From Siderastrea siderea (lineage: Eukaryota > Cnidaria > Anthozoa > Scleractinia > Rhizangiidae): DNA of 64,000 bases. The notes below the pieces were generated by a model. That model had not been told where the DNA came from. It did not search any database and saw only the letters and a program-made list of their open reading frames with translations. Position numbers and translations under genes: made by a program. Each line of letters opens with the position of its first letter. The stretch's first letter is position 1. Positions 11,401-20,650 of the stretch are shown piece after piece. The stretch covers positions 36,335,943 to 36,399,942 of the forward strand of contig OZ034970.1 of the NCBI GenBank assembly GCA_964030785.1. The letters run 5' to 3'.

Positions 11401-14400
11401 TCTATGCGGACAAGACACCCAGACAACAGTGGAGATTGGGAAAAGTAGAGAAACTGTTGCGGGGACGAGACAACGTCGCGCGTGCAGCGGAAGTGGTGGC
11501 AGTGGACAGTTCTCTCCGCAAGACTCTTCTGAAACGTCCAATTCAGAAGCTGTATCCTGTTGAAATCAATGTACTTGACGAAGACGCAACTAGTGCGAAA
11601 GCTGCGCAGCAGGACAGCGGATGGAACATTCAGATTGTCAGAGATGAAGACATCCCAGCGATTACTGTTCCATGAACTGTTTGAACTAAACTTGAACACT
11701 GAGCTGAATTTAAGGAGTTATATTTGTAGTTTTTTTTTGTATCACCTTATGATTGACGGAAGATTGACTCCGTCAATCAGGGGGGAGTCTGTTGTAATTG
11801 ATCACGTGACCTTATTTTGTGATTGGCACCTCAAGAAGACACGAGGTGAAGTGGAATTTAACTCTCGAACACGGAAAGGATCTTTGAAAGTCTATTGCGG
11901 AATTGTATCTCGAAACCAGGAACATTTTCAAAGTTAAGGAACTGCAGTCTGTGAGGATGTAATCTACTTATCGGAGTATTTCAAATAAAGAGTATAGATC
12001 GATACATCGTCCTTGTACTGAATTAAATTTATCCTATATCTCATGCTTTGGAGAAATTGATTTCAAACGTAAAACAACAAAAGAAAATCATTGTATCAAC
12101 GCCGATATATTTAAAGGGCCTTATTAAACGTTTTTTTTTTTGTAAAGATAAGAAGTCATCAATTTATTTCACTGATCTTCTATCTGGGTGTATCCTCGAT
12201 GCACCTATTAAGTTGTGTGAGCTGATTTTCGTTGTTATTTACCGGTTTTTGTTGTGGAATCAACGAATGTAAAGACGTTGACATAAAGACGAACTGTGCA
12301 ATTATTCGTTGTTTCTTTAATTCAACTGACCTGAACCGAATAACTTTATTTTAGCACGATGAACTTAATCAGCAGAGCTGGTGGGGTCGTGTGCCGTGAA
12401 CTAAAATTACAATTCAAACGACAATGGAAACACCAAACTATATTTATAATCCTTAAAATCAATATATTTAAAACTGTACGCAAATTGCAGATTGCAAACG
12501 AAAGCTATTCTGTTCAAGAATAGCTTTCAATTGGTGTATAATCAAGTTCACTTTGATCACTGTCTGATTTTATTTCTTTCTGCATTGTTCTTCTAGATAT
12601 CGACGAATGCCAAAATGGCAGCCACGATTGCAATGAAAATGCAACATGTGTAAATACCGCTGGACACTTTAATTGCTCCTTCAACAAGGGTTTCAGCGGA
12701 CATGGAAAAACGTGTTCAGGTATAATTTATGTTCTACTCTATAACAATCAAGTTCACCTTGTTTACAGTATGATTTGAATTCTTTCTTCATTGTTCTTCT
12801 AGATATCGATGAGTGCGAACATGGCAGCCACGATTGCAATGAAAATGCAACATGTGTAAACGCCGCTGGACACTTCAATTGCACGTGTCACCCCGGTTAC
12901 ACTGGAGACGGAAAAACGTGTTCAGGTATAATTTGCCCTCCTTTCGTAACACAAGTTCACCTTGTTCCTTTTGAGTGTAGATAGAATAGTAGGAAGGTAA
13001 TGCGAAGAGACGTCACAACATCTTATCATCGCCTTGATGTCAGGTCTTAAACGCTGCCCCTATTTAAGGATTAAAAATTCCAAAATTGATACCCTTTATA
13101 AGGCCCAAACTCGAAAAATTACACCCTAGCTAAGGAAATAACGATAACAAAGAACTGTATGAACAGGTGGTTTTTGTTTCTTTTCTTTTATAAAATCGCG
13201 TTAACGGTTAGTTCAGTTTTAGTAGACCATATCTCTCAGGCCACTTAAGGCATGGTTTGGGCCGAATTTGCATAAAATTTACCCAAAAGTCATAACTGTG
13301 CGGAAATCTGCCGGAAAACTCTCAAACCTGGCAACTGTAAAAAGAAACTAATGACCCTAACTCCGTTTTGACTTCAAGTGCCAATCATTTCGGTCACGTG
13401 ACCAGTAAAGGCTTAATAAAGATTAAAATTTTCAGAGTGAAATGGGGAATATAAAATGAAATAGAATTAAGACGGATTCCGCTCAACGTTCGAGCAATAA
13501 GGGCAAAAAATATTTACCAAAAAACTACTCACAGCACGGTAACATTTTAAATGCTATTTGAAACATCTCACTCTAGTTCACTTGCCCAAGTGACCCCGCG
13601 ATGAAATACTCAAGCATTCTCAAGAAAATTAATTTCAAATCTCGTAAAATTATGCTAAAAACGGGCGCCATTTTGTTTTGAACTGACATGAAGCGTCTTT
13701 TTAATTGAAATATGGATAACTTCAAATCCAATTTTCTCTCGCGGGGTCAGCTTGGGAGCAAAAGTAACGATAAGTTCTTCTTATCTGTTCTCAAAATTTG
13801 ACAGTGCTGGAAGTATTTTTATGGTAACTTAATTTTTGCACTTACTGCTAGAACGTTGAGCGGAAATCGTCTTAAATCTGTTTGGGTGTCATTCTTTTAT
13901 ATGCTAAGGGGCCATCATAAATTAGCCTTTTAAATAAGTCCATACTAAGTAGAAATCCTACAAATGACGAAAATAGGTCACGTGACTTAATTAATGCTTT
14001 AACAGTTTCTAATATAAATAAAAGAGACCACCTCACAAGGCGAATTCAATATAAGCTCTTTGGGTGTAAAAGAATGACACCCAAAAAGATTTAATTCTGT
14101 TTCATTTTGTATTCCCCATTTTACTCTAAAGATTTTGACCGTTAATCATCCTTCACTGGTCATGTGACACAAGCGCGCGTTGGGCACTTAAGGCTAAACA
14201 TTGAGTTGCTATGGAAGAGCTTTTCAGCAAATGTCCCCAAAGTTATGATCAATTGAGTAGATTTTATGCAAATTAGGCTCTAACCATGCCTGAGCTTTTT
14301 TTCGGTCAGTGCCGTTTACGTGGGGCAATTTATCTAATTCAAAAAAGGGAATCCCTATCTAAGGATCACACCGGAATCACAATACCAAACAAGGGGCAAG

Positions 14401-17400
14401 ATGGACACCCTATTTAAGGACCGAGAAGCTAAAAAAACTATACCCTATTCCGCGGCACATACCTATATAGCTTATGCAATGGAGTCCTCCCGGGGGGTTT
14501 AATCTTTGCCTCAACACCAGCTCTGCCTGGTAAAACCGGTTTGGACAGCAAACTACAGAAAATTTAATAAAAAATCTGGTGAAGCGAAAAAGAAATTGTT
14601 TAAGTTTCGATTTACAGTAACTGACGTTCTTTGCAAACTTTACACGACGAAATTCTAACCGTGTGACGGTAACCCTATTCTGCCAGGGGGGGGGGGGGGA
14701 GGCACAGTTTGCCCACGCTGACTTTAACGAATTATAACTTTTAAACGGCCAGACAAATAATCACCAAATCTCGTGACTTTTCCTAAAATTTATCAGAGAA
14801 AATTTTCCCGTGTCAATGACGTGTCTATGATGATTGACGTTTCCATAGCAACCGTCTACTCAGAAGTGTATTTTGACTATTTTCTGTCTTTTTTCAGTCT
14901 TTTAGAGTGCCAGAAAATCTAATAAAAAATCTGGTGGAGCGAAAAAGAAACTGTTTAAGTGTCGATTTACAGTGACTAACGTTCTTTGCAAGCTTTGCAC
15001 GACGGAATTCCAGCCGTGTAACGTTAACTCCGTTCGTGCGACGCATAGATTGATTGTGAATGTCAGAACGTTTGCAGAACTTCTTGACTAGTTAGACTTT
15101 CTTTATGTGTGAGCAAGAGGGGATAAAGGGTAAGAGAGCTACTCCCCCATATAGGCCCCATCCCCATCGCATTCCCTCTTAAGTTATTTTTAGTAACAAA
15201 ATGGCGGGAAATTCAAATTTCAAATGACGTATTGAGTTTTGAAGCAATTACCCGGAAATCGCACAGCAATATACAACTCGTCATTCTGTAAAATTTCACG
15301 ATTTTAGTTTTTCCAATTTTGACATTTTTCGCCGGGAAAATGACGTCACAAAGTTGGAGCCAAATTTTGCTTTTAGTATTATGAGATTTCTTATTATGAC
15401 GGTTTCTGAAAGACCTTTTTAGAAGGAACTCAAAACTGAAAAAAAAATTGAAATATGTTTATCCACTCAAAAGATATAATATTGAATTTCCCGCAATTTT
15501 GTTACTAAAAATAACTTAAGCGGGATAACGATGGGAATAGGGCCTATATGGGGGATTCTCTCTCCTGCCCCTTTATCCTCTCTTGGTGTGAGGTTTTGCC
15601 CCAAACACTAAAGCAACAAAAATAAAAGGAACCCTTAAGGTACTAGAATCAAGCTCGTGAGCGTGGCTTGAATTTATTTTTACCCCCGGCCAGTTGAATT
15701 CTATTGTGGTTAGTTTCGCTTTCATAAACACCCTGTGCGGTACCAAACCAAAAGCTATCATCCCAAAAAGGTGAGGCGAACACCCCCGTCACTTTTATGT
15801 GAGAGTCCCTCCCGGAAGTTGTGAGGCGGGGCTTCAATTGTAAAAGCGTAATCCAGACGAGGGCTGGAGGCAACGGAACTGACTAAACACTTCTCGGACT
15901 AAACCTGTCAGATCATTAAAAAACACTAGATAATAACTGTATGTTGCCAGCCCATAATCCAGATAAATAGGATAATTGTGCCCAGTACCCTGTAGTTCGT
16001 GTACTAAGCATATGAGGAATACGCAAAGACATCTCACACTGTTTAACAGGAGAAGATCTCTTCGACTCATCATAAATTTTTTGAAATGATTAGCAAAACA
16101 AAGCAAGTTTTTTAGCATTTTTAAAAAATGTTTTTGAGTAGACGCGAGCTTCGAATTCATGGCAGGAATTTTAGTTAAAAAAAAAAACAACTTTCTACGT
16201 ACCTTAAACTATGTACAAGCAACTATGAAAAGAAAGCCTTCGAATGTGCAGGGCTTGAAAAATATATTATATCAGTTGAGATGTCACAATTATGCTTTTC
16301 AATGTCATAATCACATGCTTGTCTTTTCCAGTTTTAGTGATACAGGTTTCCCTCAGCGTGGCAGTGATATGTTTTAGGGACAGGTCAATAAGTATAGGGG
16401 GGATGGGCCGGAGCACTTGGAAAAGTGGTGGCCCAAAAATGCATAACCCACCCCCTTACGTGGGCATAAATTCTGCTGACCCACCCCAAAGTATTGGCTG
16501 AAAATAATATGACCCACCCCCCAGGTGACAACGAATACATTTAAAGTATCTGATTCATAGGTAAAACAAGCAGAGATAAATGCCGAGGGCGCAAACATGA
16601 GTGCCAAAGGCAGGAATTTCTGGGGGGTCCGGGGGCATGCCCCTCCGGGAAAATTTTGAAATTGGAATCTCTATAAAAGCCATTTTCTGCGTTGCCTGGA
16701 CCGGATTTCATTACATATAACAGCAATGATCATTCGTTTCCAATTGTATGAGTTACATAAGTAGCAAAATACGGCTCAACTCTACCCCGCTTTGATAAAC
16801 AAATACAAGATCATCTGATTGATTCACACTTCAGGAAATAATGATTTTGGGTGAAAGTGCTGGACCTTACGTGTCAAAAAACTGGATGTTATGTCCAGCC
16901 TCCGGCCTCAAACGAAACCCCTGGATATAATATTTATATTGATAATAAATTATGTTTATTGTTGGCCACTTGGAGATTACAATTGGCTGATGTTGACCAC
17001 TACCTGTCCGTAATTGAATAGAATGTTGAGTTTCCGTCGTAGTTACATTTGTAATATGACTTCCAATTCTTAAACAACATTCATGTTAAATAAGGAGTAA
17101 CTATGTTTGTGACTCTGAAGATCTTCAATATGTGATAATTCTACTTGAATGTCGACTGACTTGTTTTCAACAAATAACATGTAAACTTCCAAAATTCAGC
17201 TTGTAGGGTTCTCTTTGCTCAATTGGCCTTTTCCTGAAAGTTTTATGTATCGATATGTAGTTTTTGGGGGACTTTCCTCCCCCTAGGCTTACAGAAGGCT
17301 TTTGAAGTTTGCAGTATTTCAATATACAAGGCTTAAAATACGATGACCCACCCCTTCCTGGGGTTGAAAATAGCATGCCCCACCCCATTAGGAAGGCTGA

Positions 17401-18551
17401 AAACGTTGTCACCCACCCCCTCTGTGCTCCGGCTCACCCCCTCCTATACGTATTGACCAGTCCCTTAATGTTAAATGTAACATGCCTGTTTTTCTATCAA
17501 AGATTGTTCCAGTAGTTTGCCCCGCTTTCAACAGTATCAAGATTTACCAACCAGAGGAGCTCAGGATGTTGAACAGTTCAGCATCAATGGAAGCCTGTTT
17601 CTCGCCTTCGCGAACCATTATATTGTTTCTGAGGGCTACAACACAGACTCCTTTATCTACAATCTGAACGATTCAACTGAGACGTTTTCCCTCTACCAGA
17701 CCATAGACACTACCGGAGCACTGGACATCGAATATTTTACGATCGCTGATAAACATTACCTCGCTGTTGCTAATTTCTTTGATGGAGCTACATTCCAACT
17801 GAACTCTGTTATTTACCAGTGGAATGGACGCCAGTTTGACGATGTTCAAAACATTCCAACAAATGGAGCAGCAAGCTTTAGTTATTTTGAAATATTTCAG
17901 GAACCATTTCTAGCCGTTACGAATAAAAACGGTATAAACTCAGTCATCTACAAATGGAACAACAACCAGTTTGGAGAGTTTCAGGTGATAGAAAGTGAGG
18001 CAGCTTCGGCAAGCACGGCGTTTGTAATAAACAACGAAACTTTCATTGTTTTTGCCGAAAATGGTAACCACTCCACTGTATTCAAGTGGTCAGGAAACAG
18101 CTTTGTCCAGCTGCAATCTCTTCAGACAAGTGAAGCAGCAGATGTGAAGTCCTTCAACATCAACGGTGACACATTCCTCGCCTGTGCCAACCACTACGAT
18201 GGAAGTAATCTCAACATCGACTCGTTCATTTACAAGTGGAATGGCAGTCAGTTCGTCCTCTTTCAGTCTATCCCCACTCGTGGCGCTCAAGCCTGGCATC
18301 CATTTGTGATGTGCGGTCAAACGTTCCTGGCAGTGGCCAATCACATGGATGACAGTCAGGGATTAAATACAAAGTCGGTTATATACCGGTACTCTGGAGA
18401 GCAGTTCCTTCAGTATCAAGAGATTCCAACTCAGGGAGAGGTGGATGTGACATCATTTGAACGCAATGATCGCACTTACTTGGCAATTACAAATTACGTA
18501 AACAGTGATTCGAAATACAACATCAACAGCACGCTGTATAAATGGATCTAA
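3759..18551 (+). CDS. PAN/apple-EGF-cbEGF(x4)-EAR repeat extracellular protein (whole gene, 5' exon missing)
   Basis: This is a multi-exon gene reconstructed from splice consensus and phase. In order: PAN-like exon 3759-4009, EGF exon 4132-4249, cbEGF exons 4930-5052, 5136-5258, 12597-12719 and 12803-12925, and the terminal EAR exon 17503-18551. The junctions fit: PAN to EGF is phase 0, EGF to cbEGF is phase 1, every cbEGF exon is 123 nt and symmetric 1-1, and the EAR acceptor at 17501-17502 also gives phase 1. PAN, EGF and EAR modules are extracellular adhesion or recognition domains, so a secreted or surface protein is expected. The EAR propeller at the C terminus recalls TSPEAR- and LGI-type proteins. 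No transmembrane segment is seen in the recognised exons. The start codon and signal peptide were not found. The gene may be functional, although cbEGF3 has lost a cysteine and its introns carry many transposons. Confidence 0.75.
4132..4249 (+). CDS. exon: EGF-like domain
   Basis: The acceptor is CTTCTCCTCAG and the donor AAAG|GTAATC. The 39 residues contain six cysteines in EGF order ([24 protein letters not shown]) but lack the D-I/V-D-E calcium-binding start. The phase goes from 0 to 1, so it joins the PAN exon and then the cbEGF exons. The last 24 nt of this exon were copied to 5780-5803 by the tandem duplication. Confidence 0.75.
4930..5052 (+). CDS. exon: cbEGF domain 1
   Basis: This is a 123-nt, phase 1-1 exon. 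With the G carried over it reads [32 protein letters not shown]: all six EGF cysteines plus the D-x-D-E calcium-binding start and the Asn of the hydroxylation/calcium consensus. The acceptor is TTCTTCTAG and the donor CAG|GTATAA. It is the homologue of cbEGF3 in copy B. Confidence 0.8.
5136..5258 (+). CDS. exon: cbEGF domain 2
   Basis: This is a 123-nt, phase 1-1 exon encoding a complete cbEGF with six cysteines (DIDEC, HDC, TTC, FTC, TC, KTC) and the GYTGDGKTC tail. The acceptor TTCTTCTAG and donor CAG|GTATAA are the same as in the neighbouring cbEGF exons. It is the homologue of cbEGF4. The foldback element with the telomere-like core begins 41 bp after its donor. Confidence 0.8.
5299..5714. 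mobile_element. 416-bp foldback/MITE with telomere-like core
   Basis: The long terminal inverted repeats begin GGCAGGGGTATTTTGC and continue through several copies of a GCAGAAC 7-mer, then TGATGGTC, TATAGAGTGTGA and GGTAGGTACATCAT, mirrored on the right. An 11-bp direct repeat, GTTCACCTTGT, flanks it at 5288-5298 and 5715-5725. The paralogous site in copy B (12955-12965) carries this 11-mer only once, so it is an empty site that defines the insertion. There is no coding capacity, so it must be non-autonomous; its superfamily is not assigned. Confidence 0.85.
5421..5569. repeat. telomere-like CCCTAA array turning into TTAGGG
   Basis: This is the centre of the foldback element. It holds about 120 bp of CCCTAA-type repeats with occasional 5-bp or 7-bp variants, then an abrupt switch at about 5547 to GGGTTA repeats, giving an inward-facing inverted telomeric array. 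TTAGGG is the telomere repeat of cnidarians. The context is interstitial and inside a mobile element, so this is not a chromosome end. Confidence 0.85.
5780..5803 (+). pseudogene. duplicated 3' stub of the EGF exon
   Basis: This is a copy of the last 24 nt of the EGF exon (4226-4249) with its GT donor still next to it. It marks the junction of the tandem duplication. It has no acceptor of its own and should not be used as an exon. Confidence 0.7.
5862..6104 (+). repeat. BEL/Pao 5' LTR (243 bp)
   Basis: It starts TGTCGCAATT and ends GATCAATACA, with an AATAAA signal near 6082. It aligns to the 3' LTR with about nine substitutions plus a 26-bp stretch (5872-5897) that is absent from the 3' LTR. 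Confidence 0.85.
6110..6127 (+). promoter_or_regulatory. primer-binding site
   Basis: TGGTGCCGAGACCCGGGA lies five bases after the 5' LTR and starts with the TGG that pairs with a tRNA CCA end. Position and form fit a minus-strand primer site. The tRNA identity is not assigned. Confidence 0.7.
6165..11675 (+). pseudogene. BEL/Pao gag-pol remains
   Basis: The coding strand is the plus strand. A short ATG frame opens at 6165 and is stopped at 6258; the same frame continues as gag from 6261. Recognisable parts: gag region to about 7100; CCHC-type knuckles about 7360-7450; aspartic protease about 7620-7680, where the active-site motif reads DSC instead of DSG; RT about 8480-9050 with the YVDD box at 8923-8934; RNase H about 9550-9960; integrase with HHCC zinc site about 10490-10630 and the first two acidic catalytic positions by 10925; DUF5641-like tail about 11330-11580. 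Breaks include in-frame stops at 6258, 6726, 7104 and 10943 and frame changes near 7940, 8370, 8450, 9130 and 11050. I infer an inactive copy. Confidence 0.88.
11775..11789 (+). promoter_or_regulatory. polypurine tract
   Basis: CAGGGGGGAGTC lies immediately before the 3' LTR, the expected site for plus-strand priming. Confidence 0.6.
11790..12006 (+). repeat. BEL/Pao 3' LTR (217 bp)
   Basis: It starts TGTTGTAATT and ends GATCGATACA. Apart from lacking 26 bp of the 5' LTR it differs at about nine positions by eye (about 96% identity), which suggests an insertion that is not recent. The tandem duplication must be older, since copy A lacks the element. Confidence 0.85.
12597..12719 (+). CDS. 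exon: cbEGF domain 3 (fifth cysteine lost)
   Basis: This is a 123-nt, phase 1-1 exon homologous to cbEGF1. It keeps [18 protein letters not shown] and GKTCS, but the C-x-C pair has become C-S-F, so the fifth EGF cysteine is a phenylalanine. The GDG turn also reads GHG. The domain should lack one disulfide. The splice sites (TTCTTCTAG, CAG|GTATAA) are intact and the frame is open. Confidence 0.75.
12803..12925 (+). CDS. exon: cbEGF domain 4
   Basis: This is a 123-nt, phase 1-1 exon with all six cysteines (DIDEC, HDC, ATC, FNC, TC, KTC) and the calcium-binding start. It is the homologue of cbEGF2. The intron after it contains the empty site (12955-12965) for the foldback element found in copy A. 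It is followed by a 4.6-kb intron to the EAR exon. Confidence 0.8.
13251..14288. mobile_element. about 1.04-kb long-inverted-repeat element
   Basis: The left arm (about 13251-13470) and right arm (about 14085-14288) are inverted copies. Shared blocks include CATGGTT with TTTGCATAAAAT, the GTCACGTGACCAGT block, and ATGGGGAATA with AAAATGAAA. A second inner pair is GGGTGTCATTCTTTTAT (about 13884-13900) and its complement (about 14065-14081). A separate MITE has inserted between the arms. No ORF was found. Confidence 0.75.
13471..13871. mobile_element. TTAA-flanked MITE, copy 1
   Basis: The terminal inverted repeats begin GACGGATTCCGCTCAACG and end CGTTGAGCGGAAATCGTC, and each side is flanked by TTAA. 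The same family recurs at 40030-40407. A TTAA target fits piggyBac- or Kolobok-mobilised non-autonomous elements. There is no coding capacity. Confidence 0.75.
14555..14674 (+). repeat. direct repeat unit 1
   Basis: It matches 14910-15033 in direct orientation: AAAATCTGGTG, GCGAAAAAGAAA, CGATTTACAGT and TTCTTTGCAA are shared. The copies are about 355 bp apart and separated by a dispersed repeat (14766-14900). Confidence 0.7.
14766..14900 (+). repeat. dispersed repeat, copy 1
   Basis: It contains AAATCTCGTGACTTTTCC, then ATGATGATTGACG preceded by GTCTATG, and TTTTGACTATTTTCTGTC. A close copy lies at 37315-37455. The repeat family is unassigned. Confidence 0.75.
14910..15033 (+). repeat. direct repeat unit 2
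   Basis: This is the second copy of 14555-14674, about 85% similar by eye. Confidence 0.7.
15114..15585. mobile_element. 472-bp element with about 100-bp inverted repeats
   Basis: The left end reads CAAGAGGGGATAAAGGG and the right end is its near complement (CCCCTTTATCCTCTCTTG). The arms share CCCCCATATAGGCCC and CTTAAGTTATTTTTAGTAAC, followed by AAAATGGCGGGAAATTC or its variant. No coding frame was found. Confidence 0.8.
16377..17464. mobile_element. 1.09-kb TIR element with TTA flanks
   Basis: The left end is GGGACAGGTCAATAAGTATA; the right end is TATACGTATTGACCAGTCCC, its near complement. TTA is present on both outer flanks. The sub-terminal regions are rich in ACCCACCCC motifs. The interior shows no transposase. 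Confidence 0.75.
17503..18551 (+). CDS. terminal exon: seven EAR (EPTP) repeats
   Basis: The acceptor CTGTTTTTCTATCAAAG at 17502 gives phase 1, matching the cbEGF donors; two other AG dinucleotides at 17512 and 17515 do not keep the frame. The exon encodes about 348 residues and ends in TAA at 18549-18551. Seven repeats of about 45-50 residues follow one another, each opening F-x-x-x-Q-x-I/L-x-T-x-G-A and ending in a variant of F/YLAVAN, then S-x-I/L-Y-x-W. Seven repeats fit one closed seven-bladed beta-propeller, as in LGI, VLGR1 and TSPEAR proteins. Repeats 3 and 4 are slightly short. The frame is intact, so this part appears functional. Confidence 0.85.
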
Positions 18552-19584
18552 CATTGACTTGAGGTAAATCAAAGCTAGCAGATGAACTTTGGCAACGTAA
18601 TTGCAAGGAGCACAGTAACAAATCTAAAAGCTCGAATGTTTCATTAGCTAGATATGGAAACAAAACTGACGACAACGAAAACTTCTCGAGGACTGGTTAT
18701 TTAGAATGCACAACGACCGTTTTTAACAAGTAGAAGCTCACATTATGAATGATAGTGAAACACTTTCTCTTTGAACAGTGTACATGTGTTACGAACAGTG
18801 TCTTTTATTATACTGTAAACTGCATGAGAAACTAAAGCTAATTATGTAACACTATCTTAGGCGATTCTGTCATGCCAAGACACGCTGTTGTAGATCATTC
18901 AAAACTTTTAAAAAAGATCTTCGACAAAATAGTAGTGACAAACGCAACCGAATTTTGAAACGGTTGAATAATAACAGTATAGTATACTACTAGTTTGTAT
19001 AACAAGTTTATCCGGATTATCAGTGTAAAAATTGCAGTTATCGCGACCGTAATTAGTGGCGACCATGGCGGGCACTCGGTCCCTAATGGAGTTAGGAGCT
19101 TAACCATCAGATGTTTTTCATGGCGTGCAAATCAAATCACACGAAAGGATTTTCAATGAAAACAACTTTTTGGTACATTTTTTTAGCAGTTTGCTTGCAA
19201 ACAGCAACATGAAATGACTAATGTATGGGTTTTGTTTATCAACGTATTTCTTATCAAGTTTTGTCTTTTTTAGTTAACATGTTTTGTTTGCATGTTCAAT
19301 TTTACAAACGCTTTTTTCCCATACCTAGAGGCATCTAAATGATGAGCGAATCCCGGAAGAATTGCAAGAATCGTATGAAAAATTGAAATTAAATTCGTTT
19401 TCTAACAGTTTGTGCTCATATTGAAAGCTTAAGCTCTCTCTCACAGCACGGTCTTGGTGTTCGGTTAAGATTTTTCTTATTTATAGTGTTACATTAGTGT
19501 TTGAGACCAGGGTGCATTTTTTGTAGCTTTATATAAGGGTCGTAATACGATGCATGGGATCGGGCATCCAATAATGGAAGAAGC
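18552..19584. other. 3' flank of the EAR gene, no feature recognised
   Basis: This is non-coding sequence after the stop codon. I see no clear gene. A conventional AATAAA signal was not obvious close to the stop, so the transcript end is unplaced. Confidence 0.5.
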
Positions 19585-19893
19585 TCAGAAGGGTGGGATC
19601 AGGTATAAGAGGAGTGGGATCAGGTATAAGAGGGGTAGGATCAGAAATCAGAGGGGTGGGATCAGGGATCAAAGGGGTGGGATCAGAAATCAGAAGGGTG
19701 GGATCAGGTATCAATGGGGTGGGATCAGGGATAAGAGTGGTGGCATCAGGGATCAATGGGGTAGGAGTGGGGATCAGAGGGGTGGGATTACGGATAAACG
19801 GGTTAGGATCAGGGATCAATGAGGTGGGATCAGGTATTAAAGGGGTGGGATCAGGTATCAAAGGGGTGGGATCAGGGATCAGAGGGGTGGGAC
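19585..19893 (+). repeat. 21-bp minisatellite
   Basis: There are about 14 units of GGGTGGGATCAGGGATCARAG with point variants. Because 21 is a multiple of three, all frames stay open and produce heptad-like pseudo-proteins on both strands (for example VGSGIRG, or IPDPTPL on the minus strand). I treat these as by-products, not genes. Confidence 0.9.
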
Positions 19894-20469
19894 CTTGACG
19901 CTCTTTTGCGATCAGTCGAATCAGAATTTTCAGGGGGGGAACAGGGTCATTGATAAGATGTACTTCATTACAGTGGGACTATAAAAAACTCTGTATCCAA
20001 GAACATACAGTCGGTAAAAATATTGTCATCAGTGTATATAATAAACAGGAATTGTCCGAGAACCTCGAAAACGGAGGGGGATGGAGGAACAGGAGTGTCA
20101 GGAATAAAAAGGGGGCGGAAATCGAAGAAGTATTGGATAGGAGCAGGGATGAGATGGCATTTTAAGAGGGCGAGAAGCATCAAAAGCTTCACAATATCGC
20201 ATAGTATTTTGCAGTAGGAAAAGAACAAATAGCTGAATCCACCCTGGTGGAAGGAATAGGACCGAACTAACGGGTACAGGAAGTGCAAAGCTTGTGTACC
20301 CCTCTCACCCAAGTTCAGTTTCTTTATTGATATTATTTGAAAACCCTCATGCTAGTACTACAATTCATAGACCAAGGTTAAGAACCGTTATCAACAGGTG
20401 CAGGAATCTTAGAAGTAGTACACATAGTATATCAATTTCCTTCTGTCTTTGATCAGAATGATCGACAAA

Positions 20470-20650
20470 AAGCTTTCCCAGCCAAAAATGTGATTCAGAT
20501 AAACAATACCTTTGCTTTTAGAAGCAAAAAACTTTCGATTTTATTGCGTGCGTGCATACACGCATGTAATTTATGCAGCCACTTCGGCTCTGTTCATGGC
20601 GATCGCTTGATCAATGAGAATTGAGAGCAATGACAGAGTTGTTCCGTTGC
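20470..20650. repeat. dispersed repeat, copy 1 (second copy near 38045)
   Basis: It shares ATTCAGATAAACAATAC, a TTGCGTG/CGCATGTAATTT block and ATGGCGAT-GCTTGATC with 38045-38200. Its function is unknown. No terminal repeats were defined. Confidence 0.6.

Larger units (their letters stand above)
5862..12006 (+). mobile_element. BEL/Pao LTR retrotransposon, decayed but nearly full length
   Basis: The order is 5' LTR, primer-binding site, gag-pol remains, polypurine tract, 3' LTR. It lies in the intron between cbEGF2 and cbEGF3 in the sense direction. The domain order (gag, zinc knuckles, protease, RT, RNase H, integrase, DUF5641-like tail) and the YVDD box identify BEL/Pao. Several stop codons and frameshifts show that it no longer encodes a full polyprotein. 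I could not see a clear target-site duplication: the left flank ends AAAGG and the right begins TCGTC. Confidence 0.9.
5780..13011 (+). repeat. tandem duplication, copy B (contains the BEL/Pao insertion)
   Basis: This is the second copy of 4226-5779. Host sequence runs 5780-5861, is interrupted by the retrotransposon 5862-12006, and resumes at 12007 with the ACTGAATTAAATTTAT block seen at about 4322. It carries cbEGF3 and cbEGF4 and ends with AATGCGAAGAGAC, like copy A. Confidence 0.85.

Noticed and set aside
17511..17516. Alternative acceptors for the EAR exon
   Set aside because: Both AGs give phase 2, which does not fit the phase-1 donors of the cbEGF exons; the AG at 17501-17502 does.
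18090..18344. Minus-strand open frame inside the EAR exon
   Set aside because: Shadow of the plus-strand EAR coding sequence.
19529..19898. Proline-rich and glycine-rich ORFs at the minisatellite
   Set aside because: They follow from a 21-bp unit; no start context or splice structure.
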